Shown: positions 16,971-27,278, counted from the stretch's first letter. The stretch: DNA of 64,000 bases from Treponema maltophilum ATCC 51939 (GCF_000413055.1 NZ_KE332518.1:1551583-1615582), one strand, 5' to 3'. Translations and numbers: made by a program. The notes: generated by a model from the letters alone, not told the origin.

Positions 16971-18470
16971 CTATTGCTTTGTATATGTTATTATCGAATT
17001 TTTCATAACCTCAAACCAGTTATTGCGGTCGGCAAGAATTTCGTTATCGCCGAGAATAGCAAAACCGCTGCCGCGTATTTTTTCGTAAAAATCTTCGAGT
17101 ACGTTCGCCTTGCTTGCCGGCGGCACAAAGGACAAAAAGTCGCGCGCAAACACGATATCCACTTGTGCAATAGGATTTGCGTGCGTACAATCGTGATACT
17201 CGAACAAAACGATGTCTTTTATGTCGGACGAAAAAGTCCATTCGCCGGAAACCGTTTGCGTAAGATAGGAATCGCACCAGCTTGCCGCCTTCGTTTTTTG
17301 AACGGTCATAAGCGGTGCATTCGAAACGGCAAGCAAATCGGTGTCCTGCGCATAAATGCGGATTTTCGCATCGGGATAGCGCTTACGCAAAACACAGGCA
17401 AGCGAATAGGATTCATAGCCCGTGCCGCAGCCGGGGTTCCATACAAAAAGCTGCTTCGCACCGGTTTCAGGCAAAGCGGCGTACACCGCATCGGCGTATT
17501 CGTTTGTCCATAAAGCGCCGGAACAGCGCGAAAAAAACGGCTTTAAGAAAGCTGCCGCATCGTCTTTATTTAAAATCTGAAGGTTTGCGCCGGAGCGTTC
17601 CTTTTTCCATTCGGTATAGCGTTTGCGCGCCCACTGTTCGTTCACATCGGACACGTAAAATTTCTCGAACGACGCCAAGCTGTCGGCTATAAATGAAAAT
17701 TCGGGCTCGCCGTTCGCACTTGCGCTGCCGGATATAGCCGCAGCCGCCGGCGCAGGACTTGCGGAAGAAGGCGCGGCTTTTGCTGCCGGCCCGGCAGCGG
17801 TTGCACTAGCTGAAGTTTGAGCGCGCAACGCATTTGCGGCAAGGGCTTCTTCCAAAGAAACGGGAGCGGGTCTTTGCGCTTTATTCGTTTGTGCCGCCGA
17901 AGACGTCGATTGCGGCGGAAGCTGTGCGTGCGATACATCCTGCACTTCGTATTTTTCCGCGCCCTTAACGCCGAAAATACGGTCGACATCGAGCAAAATA
18001 TACAAGCGGTCTCCGGTTTCGACAACGCCGTAAATATACTTAATGTTTATGTCGCCGAACAAAGGATGCGGCGGCTGTATCGACGAACTTTGAATGCCGA
18101 TAACACGGTCTATGCCGTCAACGACAACGCCGTATTTTTGCTCGCCGAAGCTGATAATGATAATGCTTTCCTGCTCTTCTCCCGTGCGTTCGGGAACGGG
18201 AATGTTAAAAAACAGGCGCAAATCTATAATGGGAATTATTTCGCCGCGCAGATTGTATACGCCGATAACAAACGGCGCGCTGTTCGGCACATAGGTAAAG
18301 CGCCCCGCTTTTGCAATTTCTTTTATTTTGAGAATGTCGATGGCATAATCTTTTCCCGCGAGAGAAAACGTAACCATCTTAAAATCTATATTGACAATCT
18401 GTTCTTTTTTATCTGCTTCCGCGCCTTCCGCCGTTTGTGTTTCAAGTACGTTATCCAGCACCTTTTCCAT
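16971..18470 (-). CDS. cheW: CheW / CheR-like fusion scaffold protein
   Basis: A 499-residue protein with three parts. Residues about 28-170 are a CheW SH3-like adaptor (VTFSLAGKDYAIDILKIKEI, NLRGEIIPIIDLRLFF). Residues about 175-250 are a flexible Ala/Ser/Pro/Gln-rich linker. Residues about 255-495 resemble the CheR methyltransferase fold: a glycine-rich loop WNPGCGTGYESYSLA stands where CheR has WNAGCSTGEE, and FARDFLSFVPP replaces CheR's CRNVLIYF. A CheW-CheR-like protein is known in Treponema denticola chemoreceptor arrays. The ATG at 18470 has GGGG upstream; an upstream GTG at 18482 is possible. Confidence 0.9.
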   Translation of the reverse strand: MEKVLDNVLETQTAEGAEADKKEQIVNIDFKMVTFSLAGKDYAIDILKIKEIAKAGRFTYVPNSAPFVIGVYNLRGEIIPIIDLRLFFNIPVPERTGEEQESIIIISFGEQKYGVVVDGIDRVIGIQSSSIQPPHPLFGDINIKYIYGVVETGDRLYILLDVDRIFGVKGAEKYEVQDVSHAQLPPQSTSSAAQTNKAQRPAPVSLEEALAANALRAQTSASATAAGPAAKAAPSSASPAPAAAAISGSASANGEPEFSFIADSLASFEKFYVSDVNEQWARKRYTEWKKERSGANLQILNKDDAAAFLKPFFSRCSGALWTNEYADAVYAALPETGAKQLFVWNPGCGTGYESYSLACVLRKRYPDAKIRIYAQDTDLLAVSNAPLMTVQKTKAASWCDSYLTQTVSGEWTFSSDIKDIVLFEYHDCTHANPIAQVDIVFARDFLSFVPPASKANVLEDFYEKIRGSGFAILGDNEILADRNNWFEVMKNSIITYTKQ

Positions 18471-18506
18471 GTACAACCCCACTATGCAATAGTTACAGCC
18501 GGCCGT

Positions 18507-20996
18507 TTAAATCGCCTGTTTTTCGCGCGCGCTTAATTCCTGCTTGACGCCCAAATTCAAAAGCTGAGCAACATCGATAATAAGCGAAACGGAACCGTCG
18601 CCCAAAATCGAAGCGCCGGCAATGCCCGGTGAATTGGCGAACTGATCTTTCAGCGGCTTTATAACGATATCTTCTTCTCCTATAAGAGAATCGACCATAA
18701 TGCCTAATTTTTTATCGGCAGTTCCGACGATAACGATAAAGGCCGTATCCGATTCCTGCGAATTGCGTATGCCGAACAGCCGTCCGAGCCGCAGTACACT
18801 GATAACTTCGTTGCGCACGTTCAGCACTTCGTAATTATCGATGCGGTTGATTTCGGACATCTTTATGCGCTGACTTTCGATGACCGACGCGATGGGGATA
18901 GAGTACACTTCGTTTCCGACGCGCACCAAAAGTCCCTGAATGATTGCCAAGGTAAGCGGCAGTTTAATCGTAAAGGTACTGCCCTTGCCCGCTTCGGACG
19001 TTACGATAACGGTGCCGTTCAGTTTTTCGATTTGCGTTTTAACCACGTCAAGTCCGACGCCGCGGCCGGAAACATTGCTGATGGTTTTCGACGTCGAAAA
19101 CCCCGCGTCGAAAATAAACTGAAAGGCTTCCTGATCCGTAATGATTTTATCGGGGTGAATAAGCCCGCGCTCTATGGCTTTATCGTGCACGGCTTTTACG
19201 TCGATTCCTTTTCCGTCGTCGGATATTTCGATGACGATCATATTGCCTTCGTTGCGGGCTTTAAGCAAAACGGTTCCCGTTTCGTTTTTACCCGCGGCAA
19301 GCCGTACGTCGGGCGGCTCGATGCCGTGATCGAGCGAATTGCGCACACAGTGCATAATCGGATCGAGCAAATCTTCGACAACCGATTTATCCAATTCGGT
19401 GTCCTCTCCTTCGATAACCAAATCGACTTTTTTATTCAAGTCGCGCGAAAGGTCGCGCACAACGCGCGGAAAGCGGGAGAAAATCTGGCTTATGGGCACC
19501 ATGCGAATTTTCATAACACCTTCCTGCAATTCGCCGGCGATACGGCCGAGGTTTTGCGTATATGAACGGAATTTCCCCGCAAAGTTTTTAAATTCGGAAT
19601 CGAAGCCGTCGAACAGCGTGTATAAAGAACCGAAATCCTGCGTCAGCAACGTTTTGATATCCTTCATATTTTTGCCGTTCTGGATATTTTCGAAATAATT
19701 CGGAATTTGCTCGAACAGCGAGCGGAGCCGTTCTTTATAAGCGCCTTCGATACCCTGCAGTTCGGCCTGCAGTTCGTTTACCTGCACGGCGGTTTGGTTA
19801 AAAGCCGCCTTTGCAATAACGGTTTCGCTGACGAGGTTCAAAAGGTAATCGATGCGCTTGGAGTCGACGCGCAAAATACTGCCCGAAGAGGCGGCATGGT
19901 TTGCAGCCGGCTGAGGGCTTTTTTTAGGCGCGGCTTTTCCCGCATCGGGTTGTGCGGCTGACGAGCCGGAAGCGGCGGCCGGAGCGGCACTCCGGGGAGC
20001 CGGCTGAACGGAAGGGGCGGACGCCGTTTCCGCTTTTTCAGGCGCCGGCTGAACGGGAGCCGATTGCGCCGCACTCGATACCGTCTTTGCAGACGATGAG
20101 CCTTTTGCCGGAGCGGCACTGCCGGCAGCACCTTCACCTATATTCTGTGCGTCCACAGCAAGGACGACGTCGGGTAAAAAAGCCGCGTCTTCTATTTCAT
20201 CGCCGGTCAGCGCCGTCGAAATATAATAGACAACTTGAGGATGGAACGTATCTTCATATAACTCTTCGAATTCGGGAATCGTTTTGAGCACGGAACCCTT
20301 TTCTTTAAGGGCCGTAAACACCTGTATGCCGCCGACCGAATTCATGGGATTGGCTTCGTCGAACACGACCGTTACGCCCCACAGCTTTTGTCCCGCGGTG
20401 CACAGCTGCTTTAATTCAAGCACATCGTATTCGGACAAATAAGAAGCGGGAGACGGAAGACTTTCCGGCACACCGCCTGCCGAGGCAGGGACGTTCGGGG
20501 CGCTTGCAACGGAATCGCCCGAAAGTGCGGGTCCGAACGCCAGTTTTGCGGCTTCTTTTGCAGCCGCCTTCGAAGCGCCCTTATCTTTTTTTAAGCCGGT
20601 GGATGCGGTAAACGAGTGAAGCTTTGTTTTTAAAGGTTCGACGTCTTCTTCATATACGGAACCGTTTTGACGGGCTTCGAGCATTGCCTTGATAACATCG
20701 ATGGAAGATAAAAGCACGTCGACTACATCTTCGGTAACGGGAATCGCGTCCGAACGCAGTTCGTCAAGCACGTCTTCAACCGCATGGGTGAACGTGGACA
20801 ATTCGGTCATTTCAACCGTCGCCGAACCGCCTTTTAATGTATGAGCGGCACGAAAAATCTCGTCGATGGCTTCATGATTTGCAGGATCATTCTCAATAAC
20901 CAGAATGTTGCTTTCAAGATTTTCAACCTGCTGTTCGGCTTCGCTGAAAAAATCCTTTAACAGTTCCTCGTTATTAATATCAAGATAATCACTCAT
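18507..20996 (-). CDS. cheA: Chemotaxis histidine kinase CheA
   Basis: An 829-residue CheA with the full domain order. P1 phosphotransfer domain has H52 in RAAHTLKGGSATV. A CheY-binding region lies around residues 175-280, followed by a long Ala/Pro/Ser-rich linker (about 290-370). P3 dimerisation helices come next. The P4 kinase has the N box (HCVRNSLDHGIEPPD), the DDGKGID box and the GRGVGLDVVKTQIEKL box. P5 (VGNEVYSIPIASVIESQRI) binds CheW. It is the first gene of the che operon. No Shine-Dalgarno precedes the ATG; the -10 box ends 8 bases before it. Confidence 0.97.
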   Translation of the reverse strand: MSDYLDINNEELLKDFFSEAEQQVENLESNILVIENDPANHEAIDEIFRAAHTLKGGSATVEMTELSTFTHAVEDVLDELRSDAIPVTEDVVDVLLSSIDVIKAMLEARQNGSVYEEDVEPLKTKLHSFTASTGLKKDKGASKAAAKEAAKLAFGPALSGDSVASAPNVPASAGGVPESLPSPASYLSEYDVLELKQLCTAGQKLWGVTVVFDEANPMNSVGGIQVFTALKEKGSVLKTIPEFEELYEDTFHPQVVYYISTALTGDEIEDAAFLPDVVLAVDAQNIGEGAAGSAAPAKGSSSAKTVSSAAQSAPVQPAPEKAETASAPSVQPAPRSAAPAAASGSSAAQPDAGKAAPKKSPQPAANHAASSGSILRVDSKRIDYLLNLVSETVIAKAAFNQTAVQVNELQAELQGIEGAYKERLRSLFEQIPNYFENIQNGKNMKDIKTLLTQDFGSLYTLFDGFDSEFKNFAGKFRSYTQNLGRIAGELQEGVMKIRMVPISQIFSRFPRVVRDLSRDLNKKVDLVIEGEDTELDKSVVEDLLDPIMHCVRNSLDHGIEPPDVRLAAGKNETGTVLLKARNEGNMIVIEISDDGKGIDVKAVHDKAIERGLIHPDKIITDQEAFQFIFDAGFSTSKTISNVSGRGVGLDVVKTQIEKLNGTVIVTSEAGKGSTFTIKLPLTLAIIQGLLVRVGNEVYSIPIASVIESQRIKMSEINRIDNYEVLNVRNEVISVLRLGRLFGIRNSQESDTAFIVIVGTADKKLGIMVDSLIGEEDIVIKPLKDQFANSPGIAGASILGDGSVSLIIDVAQLLNLGVKQELSAREKQAI

Positions 20997-21004
20997 ATTG
21001 ATAT

Positions 21005-21032
21005 ATTCTAGTCATATATGCGGATAAGTCAA
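21005..21032 (-). promoter_or_regulatory. Promoter of the che operon, placed for a leaderless mRNA
   Basis: On the minus strand TTGACT (21032-21027), 16 bases and TAGAAT (21010-21005) are followed after 8 bases by the cheA ATG at 20996. Transcription would begin at or within a base or two of the start codon. Confidence 0.62.
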
Positions 21033-21160
21033 GGGGAAAATCCCGCATCGGCGGATTTTTATTTTTATTTTTTTTGGAGATTTTAGGTTCAGTTTGAGCG
21101 GAATTCTGCCGATATATAGGAGGGGATACCGCATTGCCGGCGCCGTCAGGAGAATCGATT

Positions 21161-22354
21161 ATGAATGTATTAAAATCCGCAAAACGTTTCGGTTTTATTA
21201 TTTTTTCCGTTTTTGCATTTGCGCCGATTTTTTCGGCGGACATTTTTTCCGACACGGCAAGCGGCGGCGCGATCGACTTTTTGCCTTCCGCAGCTTCGGG
21301 CAACCCCGAAGTTCAGTTTCGCGGATTTTACCGCACGCAGGTACAAATCGGCGAACGTTTTTTGGCGAACACGGCGTTTTCGCTCAAAACCGGTAACGTT
21401 TTCGGCGACATAAAGCTGCGCGACATTCCTTCGCTTTTCAATATAGACGAACTGTCGCTTATGTACCGCTTCAAAATAGAAAAAACGGCATCGCAATTCG
21501 CCCTTTTTGCCGGAGAATACGAAACGGGCGGAAGCGACACGTTTACGCAGCGCTATTTGGGAACAAAAGCCTTTGCTTCGTATTTATTGGAAAAAGAAAT
21601 AGGATTTAAAACGCCGGCGATTATTCCCGTCGGCGGCGCGGGCGGCTCTTTTACGGTAAAATATGCCGTGCCGGCTGCGAACGCTTTGTATGTATACTAC
21701 AACGAACAATTCGGGAAAAACCGCCTGAACACGGACATCCGCATCGCGGGCGTCTCCAATGCGCTGATAGCCGATTTTATGTTCGGAACGAGCCTTCCGT
21801 TTGAAAATAAGGATGCAAACGGCAACAATGTTATTCTGCTTATACGCCGCGCCGATTTTCATGCCGGAATTTCGCTGCTGATCGGCGGCAATCCCTTCGT
21901 AAACCTTTTTATGCAGGCAGGCGTTACACGCATACAAACCAACCCCGATCCGGGCGACAGCGTTTTTTCGCTTTCGGACTTATACGCGTTTTTCGAACCG
22001 CGCTTTTCGACGCGCGCGGCGGTGTTTTCGCTCAGCGCCTTTCATTTGCCGCTCAGCGTATACGAAAATATTCCGTATATAGATTATCCGTTGGGCGCGG
22101 CTTTTATGATAAAGTCGATTCCGATCGGCTTTAAGTCGGCGCAGGGCGTATTCGGCTGTATTTTTGCCGCTTCAACCGTCAATCCGCTGGTGTCGGCATT
22201 CAGTATGCAAAAACTTTCGGCGCAGGTTGTGCCTTTTGCCGAATTTACCGCACCGCAAGGTGTATTTAAAGTAAAAGTTCCCGTAAAACCGCTTGCATAT
22301 GCCGATTGGAAAAAGATGTTTTCGATTACGGCGTCGTACAAGGTGCAGTTTTAA
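21161..22354 (+). CDS. Putative outer-membrane beta-barrel protein
   Basis: A 397-residue protein with an N-terminal signal peptide (basic start, FGFIIFSVFAFAPIFSA). The mature part alternates short amphipathic beta-strands rich in aromatic residues, and it ends in SYKVQF; a terminal Phe is the recognition signal for outer-membrane barrel insertion. I recognise no specific family. It is divergent from cheA. AGGAG precedes the ATG at 21161; an in-frame upstream start lacks a site and would break the signal peptide. The role (porin, adhesin or other) cannot be told from sequence. Confidence 0.65.
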   Translation: MNVLKSAKRFGFIIFSVFAFAPIFSADIFSDTASGGAIDFLPSAASGNPEVQFRGFYRTQVQIGERFLANTAFSLKTGNVFGDIKLRDIPSLFNIDELSLMYRFKIEKTASQFALFAGEYETGGSDTFTQRYLGTKAFASYLLEKEIGFKTPAIIPVGGAGGSFTVKYAVPAANALYVYYNEQFGKNRLNTDIRIAGVSNALIADFMFGTSLPFENKDANGNNVILLIRRADFHAGISLLIGGNPFVNLFMQAGVTRIQTNPDPGDSVFSLSDLYAFFEPRFSTRAAVFSLSAFHLPLSVYENIPYIDYPLGAAFMIKSIPIGFKSAQGVFGCIFAASTVNPLVSAFSMQKLSAQVVPFAEFTAPQGVFKVKVPVKPLAYADWKKMFSITASYKVQF

Positions 22355-22397
22355 GCACAATGCGAGCCGGCGAGTTTAAAATTAAGTTTTTTTACGC

Positions 22398-23621
22398 TTA
22401 AAATGCTTGTAAGCGCGAACAGGCTTCGAGTACGTTTTCGCGCGACCCGAAAGCGCTGAAGCGAATAAAGCTTTCGCCCGCAGGCCCGAAGCCGGCCCCG
22501 GGTGTCGTAACGATTCGGCAGCGGTTTAAAATATCGTCGAACACGTCCCAACTTTTTTTGCCGGGAAATTGCACCCATAAATACGGCGCGTTATCGGCGC
22601 CGAATATGCGCACGCCCAAGGCGCGAAAATTATCGCCTTCCAAAGCTTTTTTTATAAGACGCGCGTTTTCAAGATAAAAATCGGTAAGGCCGCGCATTTC
22701 CCGCAAACCGGTTTCGTCGAGGGCGGCAAAGCCGCCGCGTTGGGCTATATTCGAGGCGCCGTTAAAGATTGTCGTCATGATGCGGTTCCAATCGTTTATA
22801 ACCGGCGTTCCGTCGCCGAACGCAAGCGTGTGCGGCACAACCGACCAGCCGAGGCGCACGCCCGTAAAACCGGCCGGTTTTGAAAACGAATTGATTTCTA
22901 TCGCGCAAAAACGCGCGCCGTCTATTTCGTAAATCGATTTGGGCAGCTCTTCGCTTCGTATATACGAAGCGTATGCGGCATCGTAAACGATAATGCAGCC
23001 GTTTTCGCGCGCAAAACCGACCAGTTTTGCAAGCTGCTCTTTTGTACAAGCGGCTCCGGTCGGATTGTTCGGCGAACAAAAGTAAATGACGCTGTCGCGC
23101 GCAACACGGGACAAATCGGGGGAAAAACCGTTTTCGGCCGTGCAGGGCATGTAGGTAATGCCCTCATAGCCGCTCCCGTCCGCTTTTTGACCTCCGGCGG
23201 CGCCCGCAATCACCGAACCGTCTACATACACCGGATAGGCGGGATCCTGCACGGCAACGCGCACATCCGGCCCGAAAAGCAACTGGATACGTCCGATGTC
23301 GCATTTGGCTCCGTCGGAAATAAAAATTTCGGATTCTTCGGCCGTATTCGGGTATAAAACATCGGCAATGCGCTTTCTGAGTTCTTTCATGCCCTGCTCG
23401 TCCCCGTAGCCGGAATAGCCTTCCCTCGTAGACAAAGCTTTCGCATAATCGGCCATCGCTTCGCTGATGTGGGGCGTCAAAGGTTCGGTTGTGTTTCCGA
23501 TTCCCAAACTGATAACGCGCGATCCGGGATGAGACGCTTCAAAGGCTTTACGACGCTGTGCGATTTCGGGGAATAAATATCCCGCGCTTAAATGTGCAAA
23601 TGCCTTATTCCGTGAAACCAT
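22398..23621 (-). CDS. dapL: LL-diaminopimelate aminotransferase-family enzyme
   Basis: A 407-residue class I/II PLP aminotransferase. The Schiff-base Lys is in EINSFSKPAGFTGVRLGW; CSPNNPTGAA and the N-terminal SLGIGNTTEPLTPHI are typical of DapL (about 410 residues). DapL converts tetrahydrodipicolinate to LL-diaminopimelate in one step, for lysine and peptidoglycan. Its ATG overlaps the ilvB stop (TAATG), so it is translated with the branched-chain genes. Since no ilvE is present here, a role as the transaminase for branched-chain amino acids is possible but unproven. Confidence 0.85.
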   Translation of the reverse strand: MVSRNKAFAHLSAGYLFPEIAQRRKAFEASHPGSRVISLGIGNTTEPLTPHISEAMADYAKALSTREGYSGYGDEQGMKELRKRIADVLYPNTAEESEIFISDGAKCDIGRIQLLFGPDVRVAVQDPAYPVYVDGSVIAGAAGGQKADGSGYEGITYMPCTAENGFSPDLSRVARDSVIYFCSPNNPTGAACTKEQLAKLVGFARENGCIIVYDAAYASYIRSEELPKSIYEIDGARFCAIEINSFSKPAGFTGVRLGWSVVPHTLAFGDGTPVINDWNRIMTTIFNGASNIAQRGGFAALDETGLREMRGLTDFYLENARLIKKALEGDNFRALGVRIFGADNAPYLWVQFPGKKSWDVFDDILNRCRIVTTPGAGFGPAGESFIRFSAFGSRENVLEACSRLQAF

Positions 23622-25351
23622 TATACCTCCAGCATCGTGTCGTCTATTGATTTTCCCGCAGGAACCATCGGAAGCACCAATTCGTCAATATCGATATAAG
23701 AGTCGATTAAAAAGGGTTCGCTGTTTTCCGCACGGGATGCGCATTCAAGCGCCGTGTCGAAGGCCGAAGCGAATTCGGCTTCCGTGCGGGCAGCGGCGGC
23801 TTTAATTCCGTATGCCGCGGCAAGTTTTACAAAGTCGGGACCCCGGTCGAGCGTCGTATTCGAATAGCGCCCGCCGTAGAATAATTTTTGCCATTGACGG
23901 ACCATTCCCAGCGTACCGTTGTTGACAACGATAATGATAATCGGCAGCTTGTAATGTTCGATAGTCGCAAGTTCGTTGCAGTTCATTCTGAACGAACCGT
24001 CGCCGGCAATATGCACGACGATTTTATCGGGATTTCCCAATTGGGCGCCGATTGCGGCCCCCGTTCCGTAGCCCATCGTGCCCAAGCCGCCGGAAGTTAA
24101 AAAAGAGCGCGGCACCGAAAAAGGATAAAACAACGAAGTCCACATTTGGTGCTGGCCTACTTCGGTCGTAATAATCGCTTTATCGCCGATTTTGTCGTGC
24201 ATGTATTCGAACGCGAATTTCGGATGAAGTTTCGTTTTTTTCGCGTACATGGAGGGAACATGGTTTTTCCACCCCTTCACTTGAACATTCCATTCCGATT
24301 CTTCTTTTTTATGTACAAGCGGAATAATACGCGTTAAAATATCTTTTACGTTGCCCACAAGGGCGCAGTCGGCCCGAACATTTTTGTTTATTTCGGCGCT
24401 GTCGATATCGACATGCAAAACGGCGCTGTGCGGCGCAAAGGTTGCCGGATTGGAAATAACGCGGTCGGAAAAGCGCATACCCAGCGCAATGATAAGGTCG
24501 GAGCGGCTTATCGCGGCGTTTGAAGCCTTGGTTCCGTGCATGCCGACCATCCCCGTACACAGCGGATGCTTGGACGGAAATGACGTTATGCCCATGAGGG
24601 TTTGGCAGACCGGAATCGATGCTTTTTCGGCCAAAGCGCGCAGTTCGTCCCATGCACGGGCGCTCAAGATGCCGCCTCCGGCGCAGATAACCGGACGCTG
24701 CGCTTCGTTTATCATGCGCGCGGCTTTTTCAACATTATCGTCGCTTACAGGAAGCGGCTGCAGCGCGCGCTTAAGTGCGCCGGCTTTATGGATGCATGCG
24801 TTTATATCTGCCGACGTTTTTTTATCCATTGGTTCGTAATCGGTCAGCGCAACCGTTACGTCGCGGGGAATATCGATTAAAACCGGACCGTTCCGTCCGG
24901 AGGCGGCAAGCACAAAGGCTTCGCGCACGGCGGCGGCAACTTGATCGACGCTGCGGACAATATAGCTGTGTTTTGTAATCGGCATCGTAATGCCGGTTAT
25001 ATCGACTTCCTGAAAACTGTCTTTGCCGATCAGGTTCGTTGCGACGTTGCACGTTATCGCAACCAGAGGAACCGAATCCATGTAAGCGGTCGCGATACCC
25101 GTAACCAAATTGGTGGCGCCCGGCCCGCTGGTCGCAATAACGACGCCGGTTTTTCCGGTCGAACGGCTGTAGCCGTCCGCGGCGTGAGCGGCCGACTGTT
25201 CGTGCGACGTTAAAATGTGGCGGATACGATGGGCGTTTTTATACAGTTCATCGTAAATATACAGGGCCGCTCCGCCCGGATACCCGAAAACGGTATCGAC
25301 GCCCTGCTCGGCCAAACATTCAATAACGATTTGCGCTCCGCTTAATTTCAT
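23621..25351 (-). CDS. ilvB: Acetolactate synthase, large (catalytic) subunit
   Basis: A 576-residue thiamine diphosphate enzyme that condenses two pyruvates, or pyruvate with 2-oxobutyrate, at the start of valine, leucine and isoleucine synthesis. The N-terminal [14 protein letters not shown] and [16 protein letters not shown] carry the catalytic Glu. ThDP-binding [12 protein letters not shown] with the downstream NN ([11 protein letters not shown]) is intact. The ATG overlaps the ilvD stop (ATGA). No ilvN/ilvH regulatory subunit follows, which is unusual because feedback by valine normally needs it. Confidence 0.95.
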   Translation of the reverse strand: MKLSGAQIVIECLAEQGVDTVFGYPGGAALYIYDELYKNAHRIRHILTSHEQSAAHAADGYSRSTGKTGVVIATSGPGATNLVTGIATAYMDSVPLVAITCNVATNLIGKDSFQEVDITGITMPITKHSYIVRSVDQVAAAVREAFVLAASGRNGPVLIDIPRDVTVALTDYEPMDKKTSADINACIHKAGALKRALQPLPVSDDNVEKAARMINEAQRPVICAGGGILSARAWDELRALAEKASIPVCQTLMGITSFPSKHPLCTGMVGMHGTKASNAAISRSDLIIALGMRFSDRVISNPATFAPHSAVLHVDIDSAEINKNVRADCALVGNVKDILTRIIPLVHKKEESEWNVQVKGWKNHVPSMYAKKTKLHPKFAFEYMHDKIGDKAIITTEVGQHQMWTSLFYPFSVPRSFLTSGGLGTMGYGTGAAIGAQLGNPDKIVVHIAGDGSFRMNCNELATIEHYKLPIIIIVVNNGTLGMVRQWQKLFYGGRYSNTTLDRGPDFVKLAAAYGIKAAAARTEAEFASAFDTALECASRAENSEPFLIDSYIDIDELVLPMVPAGKSIDDTMLEV

Positions 25352-27039
25352 TGCAGCACGGCTCCTTCATCCGCTCCCGAAACGGATTGTGCATAACGCC
25401 GTAAACAGCCGGATACCTTCGGTTCGGGAGCCTTCCATTCAGAGCGGCGTTTTTCGAGTTCTTCGTCGCTTACTTCAAGCTTTATTGCATAATTCGGTAT
25501 ATCGAATGAAATTTTGTCGCCGTTTTTTACCAAGCCGATGGGCCCGCCGCTTGCCGCTTCGGGAGAACAGTGACCGAAAGAAGCGCCGCGCGTGGCGCCG
25601 GAAAAACGTCCGTCGGTAATGAGCGCGACGTATTTATCCAAGCCCTGCCCCGCAAGAGCGGCGGTAACGGCAAGCATTTCGCGCATGCCCGGCCCGCCCT
25701 TAGGTCCTTCGTAGCGGATAACGACGACGTCGCCTTTTTGAATTTTTCGTTCCTGAACGGCCTTATAGCACTCTTCTTCGGAATCGAAAACCTTCGCCGT
25801 TCCCGTGTACTTCATAAGCTCGCGTGCGCATGCCGAACGCTTTACGACCGTTCCCTTAGGCGCAAGGTTGCCGAAAAGAACGGCAATGCCGCCTTCTTCG
25901 GAATAGGGATTTTCTATAGGGCGGATAACCCGAGGATTGCGGTTTACCGCGCCGGCGATATTTTCCGCAATCGTTTTTCCCGTTACGGTTATTAAAGAAG
26001 TATCGATAAGTTTCTTTTTATTCAATTCGGCTAAAACGGCGCCGATGCCGCCGGCGTCGTCCAAGTCGCTTATAAAACTGTGCCCGGCCGGCGCAAGACG
26101 GCACAAATTAGGCGTGCGTTCCGATATTTCATTGATGCTTTTTAAGTCGATGCGCACTCCGGCTTCGCGGGCAACGGCGGGCAAATGCAAAACGGTGTTG
26201 GAACTGCAGCCCAGCGCCATATCGGCGACGAGGGCGTTGCGGAAAGCGTTTTCGGTTAAGATTTTGCGCGCATTGATGTTTTTAAAAAACATATCCATAA
26301 CCGCCATGCCGGCATGTTTTGCCAAAGCGATGCGTCTTCCGCTGACGGCCGGAATCGTACCGTTTCCCGGAAGCGCCAAACCCAAAACTTCGGTAACGCA
26401 GTTCATGCTGTTTGCCGTAAACATGCCCGAACACGAACCGCAGCCGGGACAAGCGCTTTGTTCAACTTCGCGCAGCTGAGCGTCGTCTATCGTTCCCGAT
26501 GCGGCAGCCCCTACGGCTTCAAAAACATCGGACAGGCTCAAACCTTTTCCCGCATAGGGATTCGCACCGCATTGATCGGCCGAGCCGGAAATTTTTCCGG
26601 GAAGCATCGCGCCGCCCGAACAAAAAACCGTCGGTAAATCAAGCCTGCCTGCGGCCATGAGCATGCCCGGCACAACCTTATCGCAGTTGGGAATCATAAC
26701 GAGCGCGTCGAATTGATGGGCGCGCGCAACGCATTCGACCGAATCGGCTATGATTTCGCGCGTAACCAGCGAATAGCGCATTCCTTCATGCCCCATCGCG
26801 ATGCCGTCGCATACGCCGATAACGGGAAATTCAATGGGAGTACCGCCGGCCATGCGCACGCCCGCTTTTACCGCTTCGGCGATTTTATCCAAATATATGT
26901 GCCCGGGAATAATTTCGTTTTTTGCGCAGCATACGCCGACAAGCGGCCTGTTCAATTCTTCTTCGGTATATCCCATCGCCCAAAAGAGCGAGCGGTGAGG
27001 AGCGCGGTCGCGTCCCTTCGTTACATTATCGCTTTTCAT
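25348..27039 (-). CDS. ilvD: Dihydroxy-acid dehydratase
   Basis: A 563-residue iron-sulfur enzyme that dehydrates dihydroxy acids to 2-oxo acids in branched-chain amino acid synthesis. Cluster ligands are seen in [12 protein letters not shown] and [20 protein letters not shown]. The C-terminal [19 protein letters not shown] motif is intact. First gene of a minus-strand operon ilvD-ilvB-dapL. A GGGAG ribosome site precedes the ATG. Confidence 0.97.
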   Translation of the reverse strand: MKSDNVTKGRDRAPHRSLFWAMGYTEEELNRPLVGVCCAKNEIIPGHIYLDKIAEAVKAGVRMAGGTPIEFPVIGVCDGIAMGHEGMRYSLVTREIIADSVECVARAHQFDALVMIPNCDKVVPGMLMAAGRLDLPTVFCSGGAMLPGKISGSADQCGANPYAGKGLSLSDVFEAVGAAASGTIDDAQLREVEQSACPGCGSCSGMFTANSMNCVTEVLGLALPGNGTIPAVSGRRIALAKHAGMAVMDMFFKNINARKILTENAFRNALVADMALGCSSNTVLHLPAVAREAGVRIDLKSINEISERTPNLCRLAPAGHSFISDLDDAGGIGAVLAELNKKKLIDTSLITVTGKTIAENIAGAVNRNPRVIRPIENPYSEEGGIAVLFGNLAPKGTVVKRSACARELMKYTGTAKVFDSEEECYKAVQERKIQKGDVVVIRYEGPKGGPGMREMLAVTAALAGQGLDKYVALITDGRFSGATRGASFGHCSPEAASGGPIGLVKNGDKISFDIPNYAIKLEVSDEELEKRRSEWKAPEPKVSGCLRRYAQSVSGADEGAVLQ

Positions 27040-27085
27040 TAAAAAACTCCCGTATTATCATCCGTTATAAGAGGCTATTTTTCGT

Positions 27086-27114
27086 ATTCTAGTGATTAGC
27101 GGGCGCAGGGTCAA
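27086..27114 (-). promoter_or_regulatory. Promoter of the ilvD-ilvB-dapL operon
   Basis: TTGACC (27114-27109), 17 bases, TAGAAT (27091-27086) on the minus strand; transcription would start near 27079, about 40 bases before ilvD. The -35 begins 36 bases from the centre of the 27141-27159 palindrome. Confidence 0.68.
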
Positions 27115-27140
27115 GATAAAAGGCATAAAAATTTTAATAT

Positions 27141-27159
27141 TACTGAAATTATTACAGTA
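27141..27159. promoter_or_regulatory. Palindromic operator midway between the ilvD and ilvC promoters
   Basis: TACTGAAATTATTACAGTA pairs at 8 of 9 positions around a central T. Its centre (27150) is exactly 36 bases from the outer edge of each divergent -35 box, and about 71 bases from each predicted transcription start. This suggests one dimeric regulator, activator-like in position, serving both operons. LysR-type regulators such as IlvY act from comparable positions; no such gene lies in the window. Confidence 0.6.
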
Positions 27160-27185
27160 TTTATGTAAAAACAGCCGTTTTCCCC

Positions 27186-27214
27186 TTTACCATAAAATGC
27201 ATTTTCGCTATCAT
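27186..27214 (+). promoter_or_regulatory. Promoter of ilvC
   Basis: TTTACC (27186-27191), 17 bases, TATCAT (27209-27214). Predicted start near 27221 gives a leader of about 58 bases ending in the GAGGAG ribosome site. Confidence 0.62.
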
Positions 27215-27278
27215 ACGCATATGCATTTTAACCGAGCTTTCCCGCTTTGATGCGGAAACTTTTTATGAGGAGTCTGTT

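Noticed and set aside
21040-21090. Terminator with long T-run between cheA and the barrel gene
   Set aside because: The stem before the T-run has only about four good pairs, and no gene on the plus strand ends upstream of it.
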